Assembly (NCBI RefSeq): GCF_001649575.2
Contig: NC_051447.1
Location: forward strand, 1,360,058 to 1,424,057
From: Kryptolebias marmoratus
Taxonomy: Eukaryota > Chordata > Actinopteri > Cyprinodontiformes > Rivulidae
Reading direction: 5' to 3'
Length of the DNA: 64,000 nucleotides
Shown: positions 32,331-43,640 of the stretch, piece by piece
How the letters are laid out: each line of letters opens with the position of its first letter
How positions within the stretch are numbered: position 1 is the first letter of the stretch
Position numbers and translations under genes: made by a program
The notes under the pieces: model-generated
What the model was told of the DNA's origin: nothing
What the model saw: the letters and a program-made list of their open reading frames with translations, nothing else
Database searches by the model: none

Positions 32331-35040
32331 CTGATTTCTAGTAATGTATTTTTAAATTGCAAATGACATAATAAACTTAGGTCATTGTGACAGGTCATTT
32401 ATGATTTAAGCTTAACCCTCCATTTAGGAAGGAAGCTCCTTCCTTACCTTTCATCATCACCATGACCTAGTTTTTCTGTGGTTATATAGTTTTTCCTGAA
32501 ACAGATCTTTTTATTGTATCTGTAAAATTATGTATTTGGTCTATGTTTATTAATCACAGCCACACCAGGTCTCTGAACAAAACTTAAAGCCGTCTTTCCT
32601 CTAACATTGACAGGATTATTTCATTTTGTTAACACATCTTTGTTGCGTCATCCTAATGACTGCTGGTGTCCAAATATGAGAAAATGGGTTACTGATTATT
32701 TTCTGTTTGCCAGTAATTTTATAGCTCCATTATTCTGATTATAAAATATTAAACCATGTAAAAGAAAATTTAAATACATTTTTAACCATAAAACAAAAAT
32801 AGATTGTATTTTATGTAGCTGAATTGGGGCCAAATGTTTTGTTAATTTGAAAAAAGAAAATTTAATCGAAAACCTAAAACTTGAAATTAAAAGCTTGAGT
32901 TTTAGTGTAAAAAAGCTTACTTTGCTCAAAGCTTACTTTTTTCCAGCTTCATTTTTTTCCACTTTCAGCTCTATTTTTTACTTTCAGATCAGCTTTTACA
33001 GTTTCAGGCAATTGGCCCCGATTTAGCGCCATAGTATTTCATATGAATATTTTGTATTTTAAAACAAAAATCAAATAACCACTTTGTTTTTTATTTTTTG
33101 CTTTTGTTTTACAATACTGGTGAAAAAAATGCAATTACTTAAACATGCAGCAGGGACAGCATGTAGACAGTAGCCCAACCTACTTAAATGTCATCTACAG
33201 CAAAAATTCCACACACAACCATCTAAAACCTGGACTAGAAAAACTGCGCAAAGAACCTATTTCATTGTTAATTTAAACTTAAACATTACTCAGGTTCATC
33301 TCATTTTGGGTCAAAGTCACAAGGAGCCACCTGAGAGTAACTGAAGGGCCGCATGTGGTTCCAGAGCCGCAGGTGCGGATCCCTGGCTTTGGAACATAGG
33401 GATTTGCTTTGGCCTGAGAGGTTATCAACAAAATCTTGTAATCAATTCCTTATTTAACTGTGAGTGTGCAGACAATCTAAGACAGGAGGAATGTATTCTT
33501 TTCCTGGATTTAGTAATAACTCTGGCCTTCTACATAGATGTCTGACCCTATATGAAGAACTGTTTATAGATTGCCACTGGATATCATTTTACTAATTTTA
33601 GAGACATTCTTAAATTTCAACAAACTGGACTAAAATGAAAAACTGAAAGAGAAAAATGACAATGGTTGTAAAAATGTATTTTATTATAATGAAGATATGT
33701 GTATGTTAAAATAATGGATACAGCAAACAAATTTTTACATTCTATACATTTAAATGGCCAATAAACTGCAGCAGTGTTCAGTACAGAAGAAATATGTTCA
33801 GCAGAAAAATTCAGTTTTATTGAATCATGAAACATAAAACAATCATAAAACAATAAAATGAACACAGTGTTCAAGAGAAGTTTCCTATTTATAATCTGAA
33901 AATCAATCAAATTACCTCTGAGGAATTTCTTCTTTTACAGATAGAGATGAGTCAAAATAAACAATAGTTTATTATTACCTTCCATCTAGTCTTTCATCCA
34001 ACCAACCACCCATCCATTATTCCACCCCTTTGATTATCCATCTATCCATCCAAAAAATGTATGATTTTAAATGTTTAGCATGGACATTTAAGGCTTCATA
34101 AATAATGTGTTGCAAAACTGATCCATTTGTCACACTGAGCAGAAAAAAATTATGTTCAAATCCATCAGTAATTTGTAAGGTTAGAAAACAATGAATCTGA
34201 TTTCTGATTGAACATAATAAAACATCCAGTAAAACATGCAGAAATCAGTTCTAAGGAGCTATTTACATGTAAAACCTTGTCCAGACTGAGCTTTCTAACA
34301 ATAAATAACCTGTTTGGGATATTTCTGTTTTTTCATTCAAACAGCTTGTATTTGAACATGTCCAATCTGTAGGTGTAGCAGGCAAGCAACAACTCAAAGT
34401 GTGAAATGGTCTCAACCAAATCTCATTATGTAAAAATGAGTGTGAGTTTATCTCTGGGACATGAAGCACAACACGTCACAGAAATAAATTTGTTTTTGAA
34501 AAACAGTAATGATCATTTCCTTTTAAAAGCCATCTGGCCCCTCTGTGTGCTTCTCACTGTGAATGGATTCAAGAAAAAAATGAAAAAAATGAAAAACACA
34601 TTTCACTTGATTTATTTCTGACAAATCTTTTCTGCTGGGAAGTGGTTTAGCTATCTTTTAGCTGATAAAGGAATCTGTTTCAAAATGAGATTTTCTTCTA
34701 TAGTGTGTCCCTGATGTAGTAAAATTTGTAAATGGTAAATCAGTCAACACATTTTATATGAAATGAGTCATTTACAGATTTGGTAATGCAAACACCATCA
34801 CTTGTATTGACTCTGCAAACTGTGAATTTTAGTTTAACGACATTTTTTCCACAAAAATGTTTTTAAATACAATCATCAGTTCTGTTTGTGAATAAAGGAA
34901 AATGCTGCTTCAGGGAAACGCACAACTGTACATACACAACATAATTTTTGCACTGAATGCAGATAAACAACATCTGCAGATCAGACATGTAGAAAAAAAA
35001 AACATGTAAAAATCTGAAACTCAGAAAGAAGAGCACATGT
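32330..35040. other. Intergenic, mostly nothing recognised
   Basis: AT-rich. At about 33325-33385 lies agggccgcatgtggttccag followed by agccgcaggtgcggatccctg, which I read as the terminal part of a hAT-type element ending at 33385. At 34005-34050 there is a short (CCAT)n run. No exon evidence found. Confidence 0.5.
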
Positions 35041-35330
35041 TTGGGGTGGCTGTGAGTCAGTGGCTAGAGCAGTCATCTTCCAATGAGAGAGTTGGAGGTT
35101 TGATTCCTGGCAGGAGTCACATGTCGAGGTGGGCAAGACACTGACACTGGATGATCACTCTGCTATTACACAAAAGAATCAGAAAACATGTGGATGGTCT
35201 TTGTAGGGCCTTGATATGGGTCTTTAGGAGTGTATTAAGATCTCAGTAAGCTGCTCATTACATGTGATAGAGCTTCACAGGCTAATGATGGTTTTGAGAA
35301 TTCACAAAACTTCCATGTCCAGATCATAGC
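35041..35330 (+). mobile_element. tRNA-derived SINE
   Basis: The head reads ggggtggctgtgagtcagtgg (box A-like TGGCtgtgaGTCAGTGG) and, 45 bases on, ggtttgattcctgg (box B, consensus GGTTCGANTCC). The tail (catgtggatggtctttgtag to ctcattacatgtgat) is the unrelated body. No long simple tail is seen at the end. Confidence 0.7.
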
Positions 35331-35335
35331 GGTTA

Positions 35336-35534
35336 TCATTGTGGTGGCAGCGTATTGGGGGCCTGGGTGGAGTGTGGTGGCAGTGTATGCATAACATGGT
35401 GCTTGTGATGTTGCATGACTTTTCTTTTAAGTATGAAATAACTAATTATAACTAAACATGTTAGAAAAAGGAATATATGACCAGAAACAGCAAGGTGAGA
35501 AGATGAGTCAGTAAGAATAAGCACCTGGAAAAAA
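35336..35534 (-). CDS. Possible terminal exon with one membrane segment
   Basis: On the minus strand an acceptor-like tattttttccag is followed by a frame of 62 codons: LILTDSSSHLAVSGHIFLFL, TCLVIISYFILKRK, then a His/Pro-rich tail and a stop. The layout (polar start, about 20 hydrophobic residues, basic stop-transfer residues, short tail) suits the C-terminus of a type I membrane protein. No partner exon was found, and low-complexity His/Pro content argues for caution. Confidence 0.25.
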
Positions 35535-35589
35535 TATCTGACGTGTGTTTTTATTTTTTAACAAGGACAATGTCTCTTTCGTTTACATA

Positions 35590-36640
35590 GAGGGGGCCAG
35601 AAGGACAATTTCTGTTCTACACAATACCAGAACTAGGTGCATTTGATGAAGCCATGGCTTCACTTGAAAGACATTTTGCCCCCAAAGGTAATGTACTGGC
35701 TTGCACACCTGAATTTAATGATTTGGATGCGTGAGTGAATACTTTTGGCAATAAAGTGTATCTTAGTGCTGTAAAGGAGAAGTTATTGATGGAGGAGGAG
35801 GACTGAACAAAGCTCTAACTATTGCATGTCAAGTGGAAGCAGCACTTAAAAATACTACACTGCTGTCAGCTGTGAGTGTAGTCCCACCTGCACAGGCTAT
35901 AAAGGCTGCAAGTGTTCTTTTTTAAGGGAAAAGAGTAGCGCAATCAGCTCAAACATGTGGACTTTCACCCCATGTTCATTATAAACAGGGAAGTCATAAA
36001 GAGCAACATAAGTACCTCAGATGTGGATCAGATAAACACCTGGCAAATGATAAAAACTGTTATGCTGCTATAATAAACTAATGACTGAAAAAGGGGACAT
36101 TTTGCCGAAGTATGGGAATCACCTGTGACAGAAGTGGTTGTTCTTGAGTTAGCAGTACTGTGTGTTAATGATTTTAAGCTGATGGTTGCAGTATATGAGA
36201 AAATCTCATGTCAAATAAACACTAAAGTACCACAAGAAAACTCCCAAGTCCTGTAGTTAATTGTAGATACTGAAGCTTTTTTTTTAATCTATTTTATGCT
36301 TCATGCAACATTTTGCAGAAGGCATACTGGTAACCCATTGTTAAGCAAGTCAAATATACAAAAGGTAACCTACCTGTTATTTTCTGCCTATAAACTACAG
36401 CAGGAGTACTTAATCAAAACAAAGTTCCAGCAATATTCTTTATCTTGAAGTCTGGATCACCACTAGTGGGCCTGGACCTGATTAAAGCACTGCAGAACAT
36501 CACTGGTGGAAAAGTGACCTTCAATAAAGAGGATGATGCAAAAGAAGCTGTTATTGATTCTGTTTCAGCCCAACATCTTGGATTTTTTAAAGGGTTCATT
36601 AATAAGGTTCAAGTAAACAACACAGTGTAGTCTTACTCCA
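35590..36640 (+). pseudogene. Gypsy-type gag-pro remnant
   Basis: Plus-strand fragments in order: EAMASLERHFAPKGNVLAC near 35648-35704 (capsid end), VEAALKNTT near 35840, the zinc knuckle LRCGSDKHLANDKNC near 36013-36060 whose first cysteine is a tyrosine, VDTEA near 36263 (protease VDTGA with the glycine changed), and GSPLVGLDLIKAL near 36450-36490 (protease C-terminus). A segment at about 35705-35760 (aatgatttggatgc, gaatacttttggcaataaag) looks like the end of a Tc1-type MITE. The element is long dead. Confidence 0.65.
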
Positions 36641-37720
36641 AGCAGGCATTACTGAACCAGTGGACACGTTTGAATGGATGAGACTTCTAGTGGTGGCACG
36701 ATAATGCAAATGAGACTTGAGGCTTTGTGTTGATCTCTGTGAACCCAATAAAAGTGTGATAATGGTCTAGTACTAGGTATATAGCAGAATCCTGATTACC
36801 TTCACACTGAAGCAGGTTGTTCTAAAATTGCAGTGATCCACCACATTCTAACGGGTAGTGTAGGTCATGGAGAGCATAGCAGGATCCTCATCCAGTGTGA
36901 AGCGGTCTTAGGCAAAAGTCATTTTAGGAAGTGTTAAGACCCTTTCACTACTACTTTTGTACTTAAAATTTCTGGATGTCAGTCAGTCATCAGATTTGAG
37001 CTATAACTAAGAATTTTTTTTCTTTATCAAACATTTCTAAAAGTCACTGATTCCTGATTTATGAAACAATCATGAATGTAGTTTTCAGTAAAGGTATTTC
37101 CTTTCCATTTCACTAATACATGATGTAAAATGTGACACATTTTTCTTCTTGCAGACTGGCTAATTTGTTAGACACTATGCTTTGATATCAGTTTCATTTG
37201 AGATCTGGAGCAGAAAGAGTTTGGATTTTGTGTCCTGTGTGCAAAGGCCCTGGAACCTTGTTGACATGCTCACATTTATATTCATGTTATTTTGGGGTCA
37301 GCTGCAGTCCAGTAAACACTTTCACACTCTGGTTTAATAAATGGCAGCAATGTACTGGATTGCAAGCTTTATGTTTGTAATAAATAAAGTTTGATTTACA
37401 TTTTTCATTCAAAATTCAATTGAATCTTTGCTTTCTTGAGGTTCCTAAATGATGAATTGCAGAAATGTTTTTATTTTACTGTTCATGGTTTTACTGGCAG
37501 TCTTTGTTGTGTCTGAGGCACCATCTTTTGAATGTAACTTTTCATGTGTTGTTGTTGTAAATAGTCTAAGTGATCATAACATTCTGGGCCCCGGAGGACC
37601 ATCGCAATGAGTATAGATGTCAGAATATCTCACACAGGCGTCAGGGTTGAGCAGATGTTGAAACCACAAAATATCCTTTAATTTTCAGAGCTCACTCTGC
37701 ATGTTAATCTAAAAACCTAC
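36640..37720. other. Intergenic, nothing recognised
   Basis: No repeat family or exon seen. An aataaa signal stands near 37381 with no supported gene upstream of it. Confidence 0.4.
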
Positions 37721-37721
37721 A

Positions 37722-38170
37722 TTAAAGGCCTAGCATTCTTTAAGGGAATGCATATCACTCACCACCTTCTATGCCAAAGTTTTAGACAGAGTGTCTTATG
37801 TTGAGAAATGACAGGGTTTGAAGCCATTTTGGTCAAACCCTAAAAAGAAAGTTCAGCGCAAGTTAATGTGACATTATCAGATGTCACACTCGGAGTATGT
37901 GCTACAATTTTGTCAAATTCTTGCTCAATATCTGTAATATTTACTGAATTGTAGCTATGTTTGTGTTGGCTAAGGTTGATTAGCTGTAGTGGCCATCTTA
38001 AATTGGGTTGACTCCAAAGATTAATCAGTTGTAGAGATACGGCCAGTGATTACTTTCTGCAAGTTTCATTACAATTTGTCCAGTAGTTCATGAGGTATTT
38101 TAATAACAGTCAGACACACAAACACAGACATAAGCAAAAATGTTACTGTTTGCTTTTGCCTTTCTGTGGT
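37722..38170 (+). repeat. Full copy of unclassified interspersed repeat
   Basis: Begins ctagcattctttaaggga, runs through gttgagaaatgaca, gtcacactcggagtatgtgc, ggccatcttaaattgggttg, ttcatgaggtattt, and cagacacacaaacacagaca, ending near tttgcctttctgtgg. About 450 bases. It is one of the best copies in the window. Confidence 0.8.
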
Positions 38171-38510
38171 GGATGGTAATAAAGTGTGCAAAGGATAAAA
38201 GGCTCAGAGTGAGGGAGAATATGAGTGAACTTGACTAAGAAACAAAAACACTCAAAGTTCTTTTAGAAACTGAGGCTTTCAGCCAGGCTGAAACTGCTGA
38301 AATAAGGCAAAAAAGGTAGACTCTTGTCTGAAAGTTTTCTTCTTCAGCATGTGGGTGTGGGTAGCAGCAAAAAGGGCAGCTTTGAAAACACTTTCCTTAA
38401 AGGTTATCCAGATCAGATAAAATATTAAAATTTGTAGGAATCCAACATTTTTACAGCATGTCCTCCGAGTAAATTACATTTTGCGTCCAGAATCCACAGT
38501 CATCAGTTCC

Positions 38511-38738
38511 TCACAGCTGTTTCTTCCTCCAATTAAACATAGAAAATGGCTTCCCAAATGTGCTCTTAGGTGAATTAAAATTCCATCTTTTTATTCCCAA
38601 GTCCTCCCTATCATCAGAAAGTCCAACACACAGAAACAACAGCAACTGAAGAACAAAAACAAGTGTAAAAGACATCCATAATTCTAAAGGTAGAAAAGTT
38701 ACAGTTGAAAGACTCCTGTTAGAAGCTCTGATCCACAT
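38511..38738 (-). CDS. Small ORF with signal-peptide-like start
   Basis: In the minus-strand frame a Met (about 38672) begins MSFTLVFVLQLLLFLCVGLS, a plausible secretion signal, followed by 34 polar residues with dibasic sites (KR, RKK), an SDDRED start, and a stop. An acceptor-like ttttctaccttt-ag lies just before it at about 38687. This could be a last exon or a short secreted peptide gene, or chance. I do not recognise the peptide, and no conservation data are available. Confidence 0.2.
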   Translation of the reverse strand: MWIRASNRSLSTVTFLPLELWMSFTLVFVLQLLLFLCVGLSDDREDLGIKRWNFNSPKSTFGKPFSMFNWRKKQL

Positions 38739-39011
38739 TTGGAATCAAAGATAAATGAACTATAGTAGTTTGCCATATTTGTTTGTAGTCCTGAGACATG
38801 TGTCCCCAGCTACAGGCATGGTCCGAGTTAGAGAGCACTGCTCCACATAGATCACTGAAGACATCTGGAAAAACAAGAAAGCGTTAAACCAGTCTCAGTT
38901 TGAAAGCAAAGCAAGTCACTGTCAGTAGCTCAGTGTTCATGTGAGGGGATGAACAACCTACACTGAATATAAATCACTGATACAAAGAAAAATCAAACAA
39001 ATTAAAAGTCT

Positions 39012-39177
39012 AACATTTCTTGAAGGCATGCATATTTCCTACTACCTTTCATGCCCGAGCATTGGAGTAGGGTCATTATATGATGAGAAATGACTGAGTT
39101 GTAGCTGTTTTGATCAAATCTTGAAAATAACATTACGCCAACACATGCAAGCCAGATTTAGCCAGATGTCACACTTA
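39012..39177 (+). repeat. Interspersed repeat copy, left part
   Basis: Starts taacatttcttgaaggca and breaks at cagatgtcacac, exactly where the MITE at 39178 begins. The remainder of the copy resumes at 39838. Confidence 0.8.
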
Positions 39178-39837
39178 TGCCCCTTTTCCACTGGCTCTAA
39201 AGGTCCCGGCTCCACTCTACTCGGCTTGCTTTGCTCTCGTTTCCACTGGCATTTTTTTTAGGCCAGTCCCTGCTTTTTTGGTCCCTGCTTTGGAGTAGGG
39301 CCAGCCGGGGCTGGTCCTGCTTTTGTGGGCGGCGCAAGCTTAGCTCCTGTTCACTCATTGGTCATGGGTGTGGCCAGATGCAAGGATAAAGAGAGAAGAA
39401 AACAACGATAGACAACAGCGTTAGCTTACCCTGCAACGTTTATGCCATCTGTCCCCCAGCTGAAGGCGCTGTAAAGCCTGAAATCTCCGGCGGATAACAG
39501 TTGTCCTACTCTGAGCAACAATTGCGGCATCCAGAGCTTTTCTTCCACTGCGTCTCTCTTCCTGTCTCAGGAGAATCCACATAAGTTTAAAAAACAGGAA
39601 CAACAAAGGGCCAACGCTGTCCGTAGCTCTTCTGTTGTTTCCACNNNNNNNNNNNNNNNNNNNNNNNNNNNNNNNNNNCCCACCCCGCATGCAGCCCCGC
39701 CCCCAACAACACAAGGAGGCGTTCCTCTGCTACCGACAAAACTGGCCGATGGAAAGGCAATGCATTTTTTATGGAGCCAAGCCAAGCCGGGCCAAGTAGA
39801 GTGGGGCTTCTGTAGTAGAGCCAGTGGAATAGGGGCA
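39178..39837. mobile_element. PIF/Harbinger MITE with TTA target duplication
   Basis: Inverted ends of about 22 bases (TGCCCCTTTTCCACTGGCTC at the left, complement at the right with one mismatch). TTA stands on both sides (39175-39177 and 39838-39840), the usual PIF/Harbinger target. Inside, a minus-strand frame reads RRFQALQRLQLGDRWHKR, perhaps a leftover of the Harbinger helper or transposase. A gap of N (39645-39678) lies within. The element splits a copy of the unclassified repeat. Confidence 0.85.
39645..39678. other. Assembly gap, 34 N
   Basis: Short N run inside the MITE, probably at a GC-rich or repeated stretch (cccaccccgcatgc follows). Confidence 0.99.
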
Positions 39838-39965
39838 TTAGAGATTATGTGTTGTGAATGACTCCTGGCTAATATTACATCAGTTGAAGAAATCCTTCCA
39901 CTTTTTGAAAGTTTCTTTACAATCTGGCCAATGATTAATGAAATATTTTGCTAATAGACAAACAG
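39838..39965 (+). repeat. Interspersed repeat copy, right part
   Basis: Continues the copy broken at 39177: gagattatgtgttgtgaatgactcc, ctggccaatgattaatgaaa, tattttgctaatagacaa. Confidence 0.75.
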
Positions 39966-40650
39966 GGTTGACTCCAACAATTAATGCTAAAGTTTTAAGC
40001 AAAGGTCTTGGGCAATGAGTAGCACTTGGAGTTTGTGTTGTGAATGACTCTCAGCTACAACCTTACAATCCTCTGTGTCACTTGTTTCCAACCTTTACAT
40101 CAGCCTTAGTCCTCATGGCTGGCCTACCTCCATTTTCACTTCAATGGATCACTGATACTTTCATCCACTGTCTGATCTTTCTCATGTTCCTCCTCCTGCT
40201 TGAACCACCGGTTTTTGTAAAGTTTGTTGCCCTGTCAGGCTTTGTTTTTATTAAACTTTTTTATTTTCACTTAAGCTTCTTGTGTCAGTCTGCAATTCTG
40301 GGTTTGACTCTACAGTACACACAACTGTGACACTGTTAGCACTCAGAATGTGTGTTGCGGATCAGTCTCAGCTATTACCACACAAAATTTAATATGTAAA
40401 ACGAATTAATTTATAGTAATTTTTGAGTTTTTATGGTCAGTTGGTTGTGGCAGACATCTTGAGACAGGTTGACTCTAAATATCAATTAGTTGTAGATGTA
40501 CATCTAATAATTACTTTCTGAAAATGTCTTTAATTTTTGTTCAATAGTTCATAAGATATTTGTTTACAGCCATATGAACACACACACATACAGACACGGG
40601 TAAAAACATTATCCACTGCTGAAAGGCGAAGGCGGGCAATAATGAACATG
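39966..40650 (+). repeat. Second repeat copy, interrupted by LTR-like piece
   Basis: It starts head-to-tail after the previous copy (agggttgactccaacaatta), reaches gtgaatgactctcagct at about 40058, is interrupted by the segment 40070-40332, and resumes with ctcagctattaccacac near 40368, then ttgactctaaatatcaatta and gaaaggcgaaggcgggcaat at the end. Confidence 0.7.
40070..40332 (+). repeat. LTR-like 3' end
   Basis: Pyrimidine-rich text with attaaa, then cttcttgtgtcagtctgcaattctgggttt and an end at caactgtgaca. This is the termination style of the solo LTRs at 48061 and 56790 (gtctgcattctgggttcg ... tgaca). The 5' half is missing. Confidence 0.45.
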
Positions 40651-41290
40651 AAGCCTGCCTCATGTTCCAACAGCATTTGTTATATTGTGTATGCTATACA
40701 GATCAGTGCATGGTTTACTAGTTCCAGTTGATCCAGCTAAAAGGATCCAAGGAAAGAGGAGACTCATGAATTCTTCATGTTCCTCGTGGAGGAGAGTGCG
40801 GGTATGAGTGAGAGAGACCTTTTAAACAGCAGTAGATAAAGACGACAGGAGACGGTTTTAGGAACTGAAATATGCATGAACTGATGAAAAATGAGCACAG
40901 TTAAAGCAAGTGGGCTTTCATCTAACAGAGGATCAGTCCTTTTTCAATCCAAGAAGAACCAAAACAATCTTTCAGATGAACTCTGGAGGATGTTTAACCA
41001 GAACAGCTGCTGCTTCTTTTTTTTGTCTGTCAGATTTCTTCTGCCTAATCATGGTGAAATTGTAGTCAATGAAATTTTAATTCTTCAGTAGTCATACTGA
41101 GCCTTCAATCTTTCCAGGGAGAAAATGGGGCTTTTTAAAAATGTATTTATTTATTTTTGTGGTGGTGCTTGTCTGATTATTATGGACCACATGTAGACGA
41201 TTCATGAACATTTAACCAATGCTACTCTTAAATGAGGTTTGATACGATGTAGAAGTGGACCATTCTTAATCAAAACTCCATAAAAACCGA
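40651..41290. other. Intergenic, nothing recognised
   Basis: No family or exon recognised. Confidence 0.4.
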
Positions 41291-41294
41291 AGTC

Positions 41295-41690
41295 GTTGCA
41301 TTCCTTATAGTAATGTTTATCACCTGCTGCCTTTCATGCCAGATTTTTAAACAAAGATGAAAATTTATCAGAAATGAGTTATGGGCACTTTGGCCAAACA
41401 CTGAAAATACCGCATAATCTCATGCAAGACTGCAATATCTTGCATGATCTGTTTATGCTTGACTCATGTTTTATGAATGACTGAGATACTACCACACCAA
41501 ATTTTAGCTCGATTCCTATAAAATTGACCGAGGTGAATACATACATTTTTGTGCAGGCAAAGGCTGATTACTTGTGGAGGCCAGCTTGATTTGGTTGAGT
41601 CCAAAAGTTGATCAGATGTAGATGTACATCCAAAAATTAGGTTCTGAGAATTTCATTGAAATCTGTCCAATGGTTGTTCATTATGAGTAA
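41295..41690 (+). repeat. Copy of unclassified interspersed repeat
   Basis: Begins gcattccttatagtaatg, includes cctgctgcctttcatgccag, gaaatgagttatgggcactt, actaccacaccaaattttag, ggttgagtccaaaagttgat and tgtccaatggttgtt. It is cut before the usual end. Confidence 0.8.
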
Positions 41691-43340
41691 AATAGGGGTT
41701 TATTAGATTTGTAAACTTGCCAAAATCTTCTATGAATTTTGTTTTTATTTACATCTTACAAAACATCTCAATTTTCTCATTATGTGCTCGCCACACGGAG
41801 AGCGACAGATGACAGGGGTGAAACCCAACACGTGATGCAATAGCGACGGCAGCATTGCGAATCGTGCTCTCGTGGTTTGTCCCAAAGAAATTTGATTGCT
41901 TATGAAATTGGAGGGATTTTGACATTTTAAAAGCAGTCCGTGTCAGACATGGCAATGATGAAGAGTCAGAAGATTTTACTGGAACTGACATAAATCTTGC
42001 AGTTAAGTGTCCTCTACAAAAGAAAAAAGACAATCATGGGTTTATCCTATATTGCAGACAACGAAACTGCATGGTGAATATCATCATTTGATGGTGGACC
42101 CCAAGGCTGATTTGTTTTTTGTTGCGACAGCAACAAAAGTTGAACATTTTTCAACTTTGTTTTGTTGCATTGCCTGCCTGTGTGTACAAGCTCAAAATTT
42201 CACATAAACAAATTTTGCTGGTCACTAGACTGAAGGAGGGCAAGGGATTGTTCCATAGGAAATAAATTGAGAGGGCATGACGTTGCTTCCCGTGTGTAGA
42301 GACCATTACTGGGGTTGTACACTTGAGGTTGGATTTAAATATTTTTTGAGACTGGTAAAGACCAGATTAGTAATTAATATTATATTCTAATATGTAAAAT
42401 TCTGGAACTGTAAGATATGGACTTTCTTTTTCAAGTACTAGATGGGGGGTATTCACAATGTACAGTCAGATTTATGTAGATAGTTTAAGCACAAATTATT
42501 TACTTTGCATAGAATAAAAGGAAATTTGCATTTAGTTGATTTTTTTTGTTGCAATACTTCTTGACAATAAATCTTATACCATTGGAAAACCTGCTTGTTC
42601 CCTCTTAAATGATACCACATATGGTAAGAAAATGCATATGTGGGTTGAGCAAGAAAGCTGAGTATGTGGGTTGCGCCTGTGAAAAACTTGTCCAATCTTC
42701 TCTGCCAAAGCCAAACAACTTATTCTGCCACTGACTCTTGTTCGGTATTTATTGGATTGAATGATTTAAGTCTGCAGAAACAAGACAGTTAAGACAGTTG
42801 GCAGTTTAAGAATTCATTAGTTTGTCAAACAGGGGCCTCAATAGAATGTGAAAGAACCATACACAACCACAACAGTTCCTCCTCCTCATACTACTCACCA
42901 GCTTGGTGACACAGTGCTGTGGGATGGCATTCTAATCTAATCGTTTTTAAGTAGCAAAAGCTACATTCAATCACAAATTATGATCGTTTAAACATGATTA
43001 TTTATTACTAAGTTAAGACTAGTTTGTCTTCTGCTTTTTTCTGCCAAAGCATGCTAAAGGTTCTAGCCTGATGCTGTACATAGACACTCATGAGTCCTCA
43101 GCTCTAGTTTTACATCTTGCCCATGAAGTAACAAACGCATGTTGGTTTAGACAGACTACTTCCCATGTAGCAGAGTCTGGTAGTCTCATAGGTCCATCCA
43201 CACCACCAAAGTATTCAGATCACAAAAGAAAACAAAAACTTCCTTGTTCTTCAAAAAAAGTTGGTGGAAGAACAGGACTCTAATATCTGTCTGGAAGAAT
43301 TGTCGTGCCACAATTAAAAAGAAGAAAAAATAATTAAAAT
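41690..43340. other. Downstream of RhoGEF exon, last exon not found
   Basis: A minus-strand frame at 41749-42033 follows a good acceptor (tcttttttcttttgtag, about 42020), but joining it to the exon at 43352 would give an immediate stop, and its text is not recognisable. A gtgagt donor-like site near 42890 belongs to a repeat-like stretch. I could not place the exon that should finish the SH3 domain. Confidence 0.35.
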
Positions 43341-43351
43341 TTTAAAATTAC

Positions 43352-43467
43352 CAGTTTCCATTCTCTGCTTCTTCCAGAAACTGGACTAGGTCACTGGTTC
43401 CCAGAGACAAGTCCTTGGCTTCACATGATGCGTAGGTCAGCTGGACCCGGTATCTGCTGCTGTTACC
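43352..43467 (-). CDS. RhoGEF gene, SH3-like exon (MCF2L-type tail)
   Basis: Acceptor ttctttttgcag, donor gtaatt. The 116 bases read in phase 0 as GNSSRYRVQLTYASCEAKDL and SLGTSDLVQFLEEAENGN, ending in phase 2 within what should be a tryptophan codon (TG). The pattern ALYDY-like start, the Asp-Leu-Ser-Leu with L-V-x-F/V-L, and E-x-G-x-W is the first half of an SH3 domain, and it resembles the C-terminal SH3 of MCF2L. The preceding exon at 50045-50154 ends in phase 0, which fits. The following exon was not found. Confidence 0.75.
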
Positions 43468-43597
43468 CTGCAAAAAGAAATTACTTTCAATCTATGCATT
43501 TAACCTGCTCCAAAACACAGATCTTCACACCAAACTACAACACTGATCCAGGGTCCAGGTGCGGTTTCATCTGATACTAACTTTACCCAGAGTGAAA

Positions 43598-43640
43598 CTA
43601 GCATTCCTTGAAGTAATGAGTATCACCTGCTTAACCTCCT
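43598..43640 (+). repeat. Fragment of unclassified repeat
   Basis: Only the head of the family (agcattccttgaagtaatga then gtatcacctgctta) is present. Confidence 0.5.

Noticed and set aside
36414..36630. ORFs on both strands considered as a separate small gene
   Set aside because: The plus-strand one is the C-terminal end of the Gypsy protease; the minus one is its shadow.
38780..38868. Acceptor-like ttgtttttccag followed by a 34-codon frame on the minus strand
   Set aside because: Phase does not fit the RhoGEF exon (stop at the junction), and it does not complete an SH3 domain.
41749..42033. 94-codon minus frame after a good acceptor
   Set aside because: Joining it to the RhoGEF exon at 43352 gives TGA at the junction, and the protein text matches nothing I know. 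Left as undetermined.
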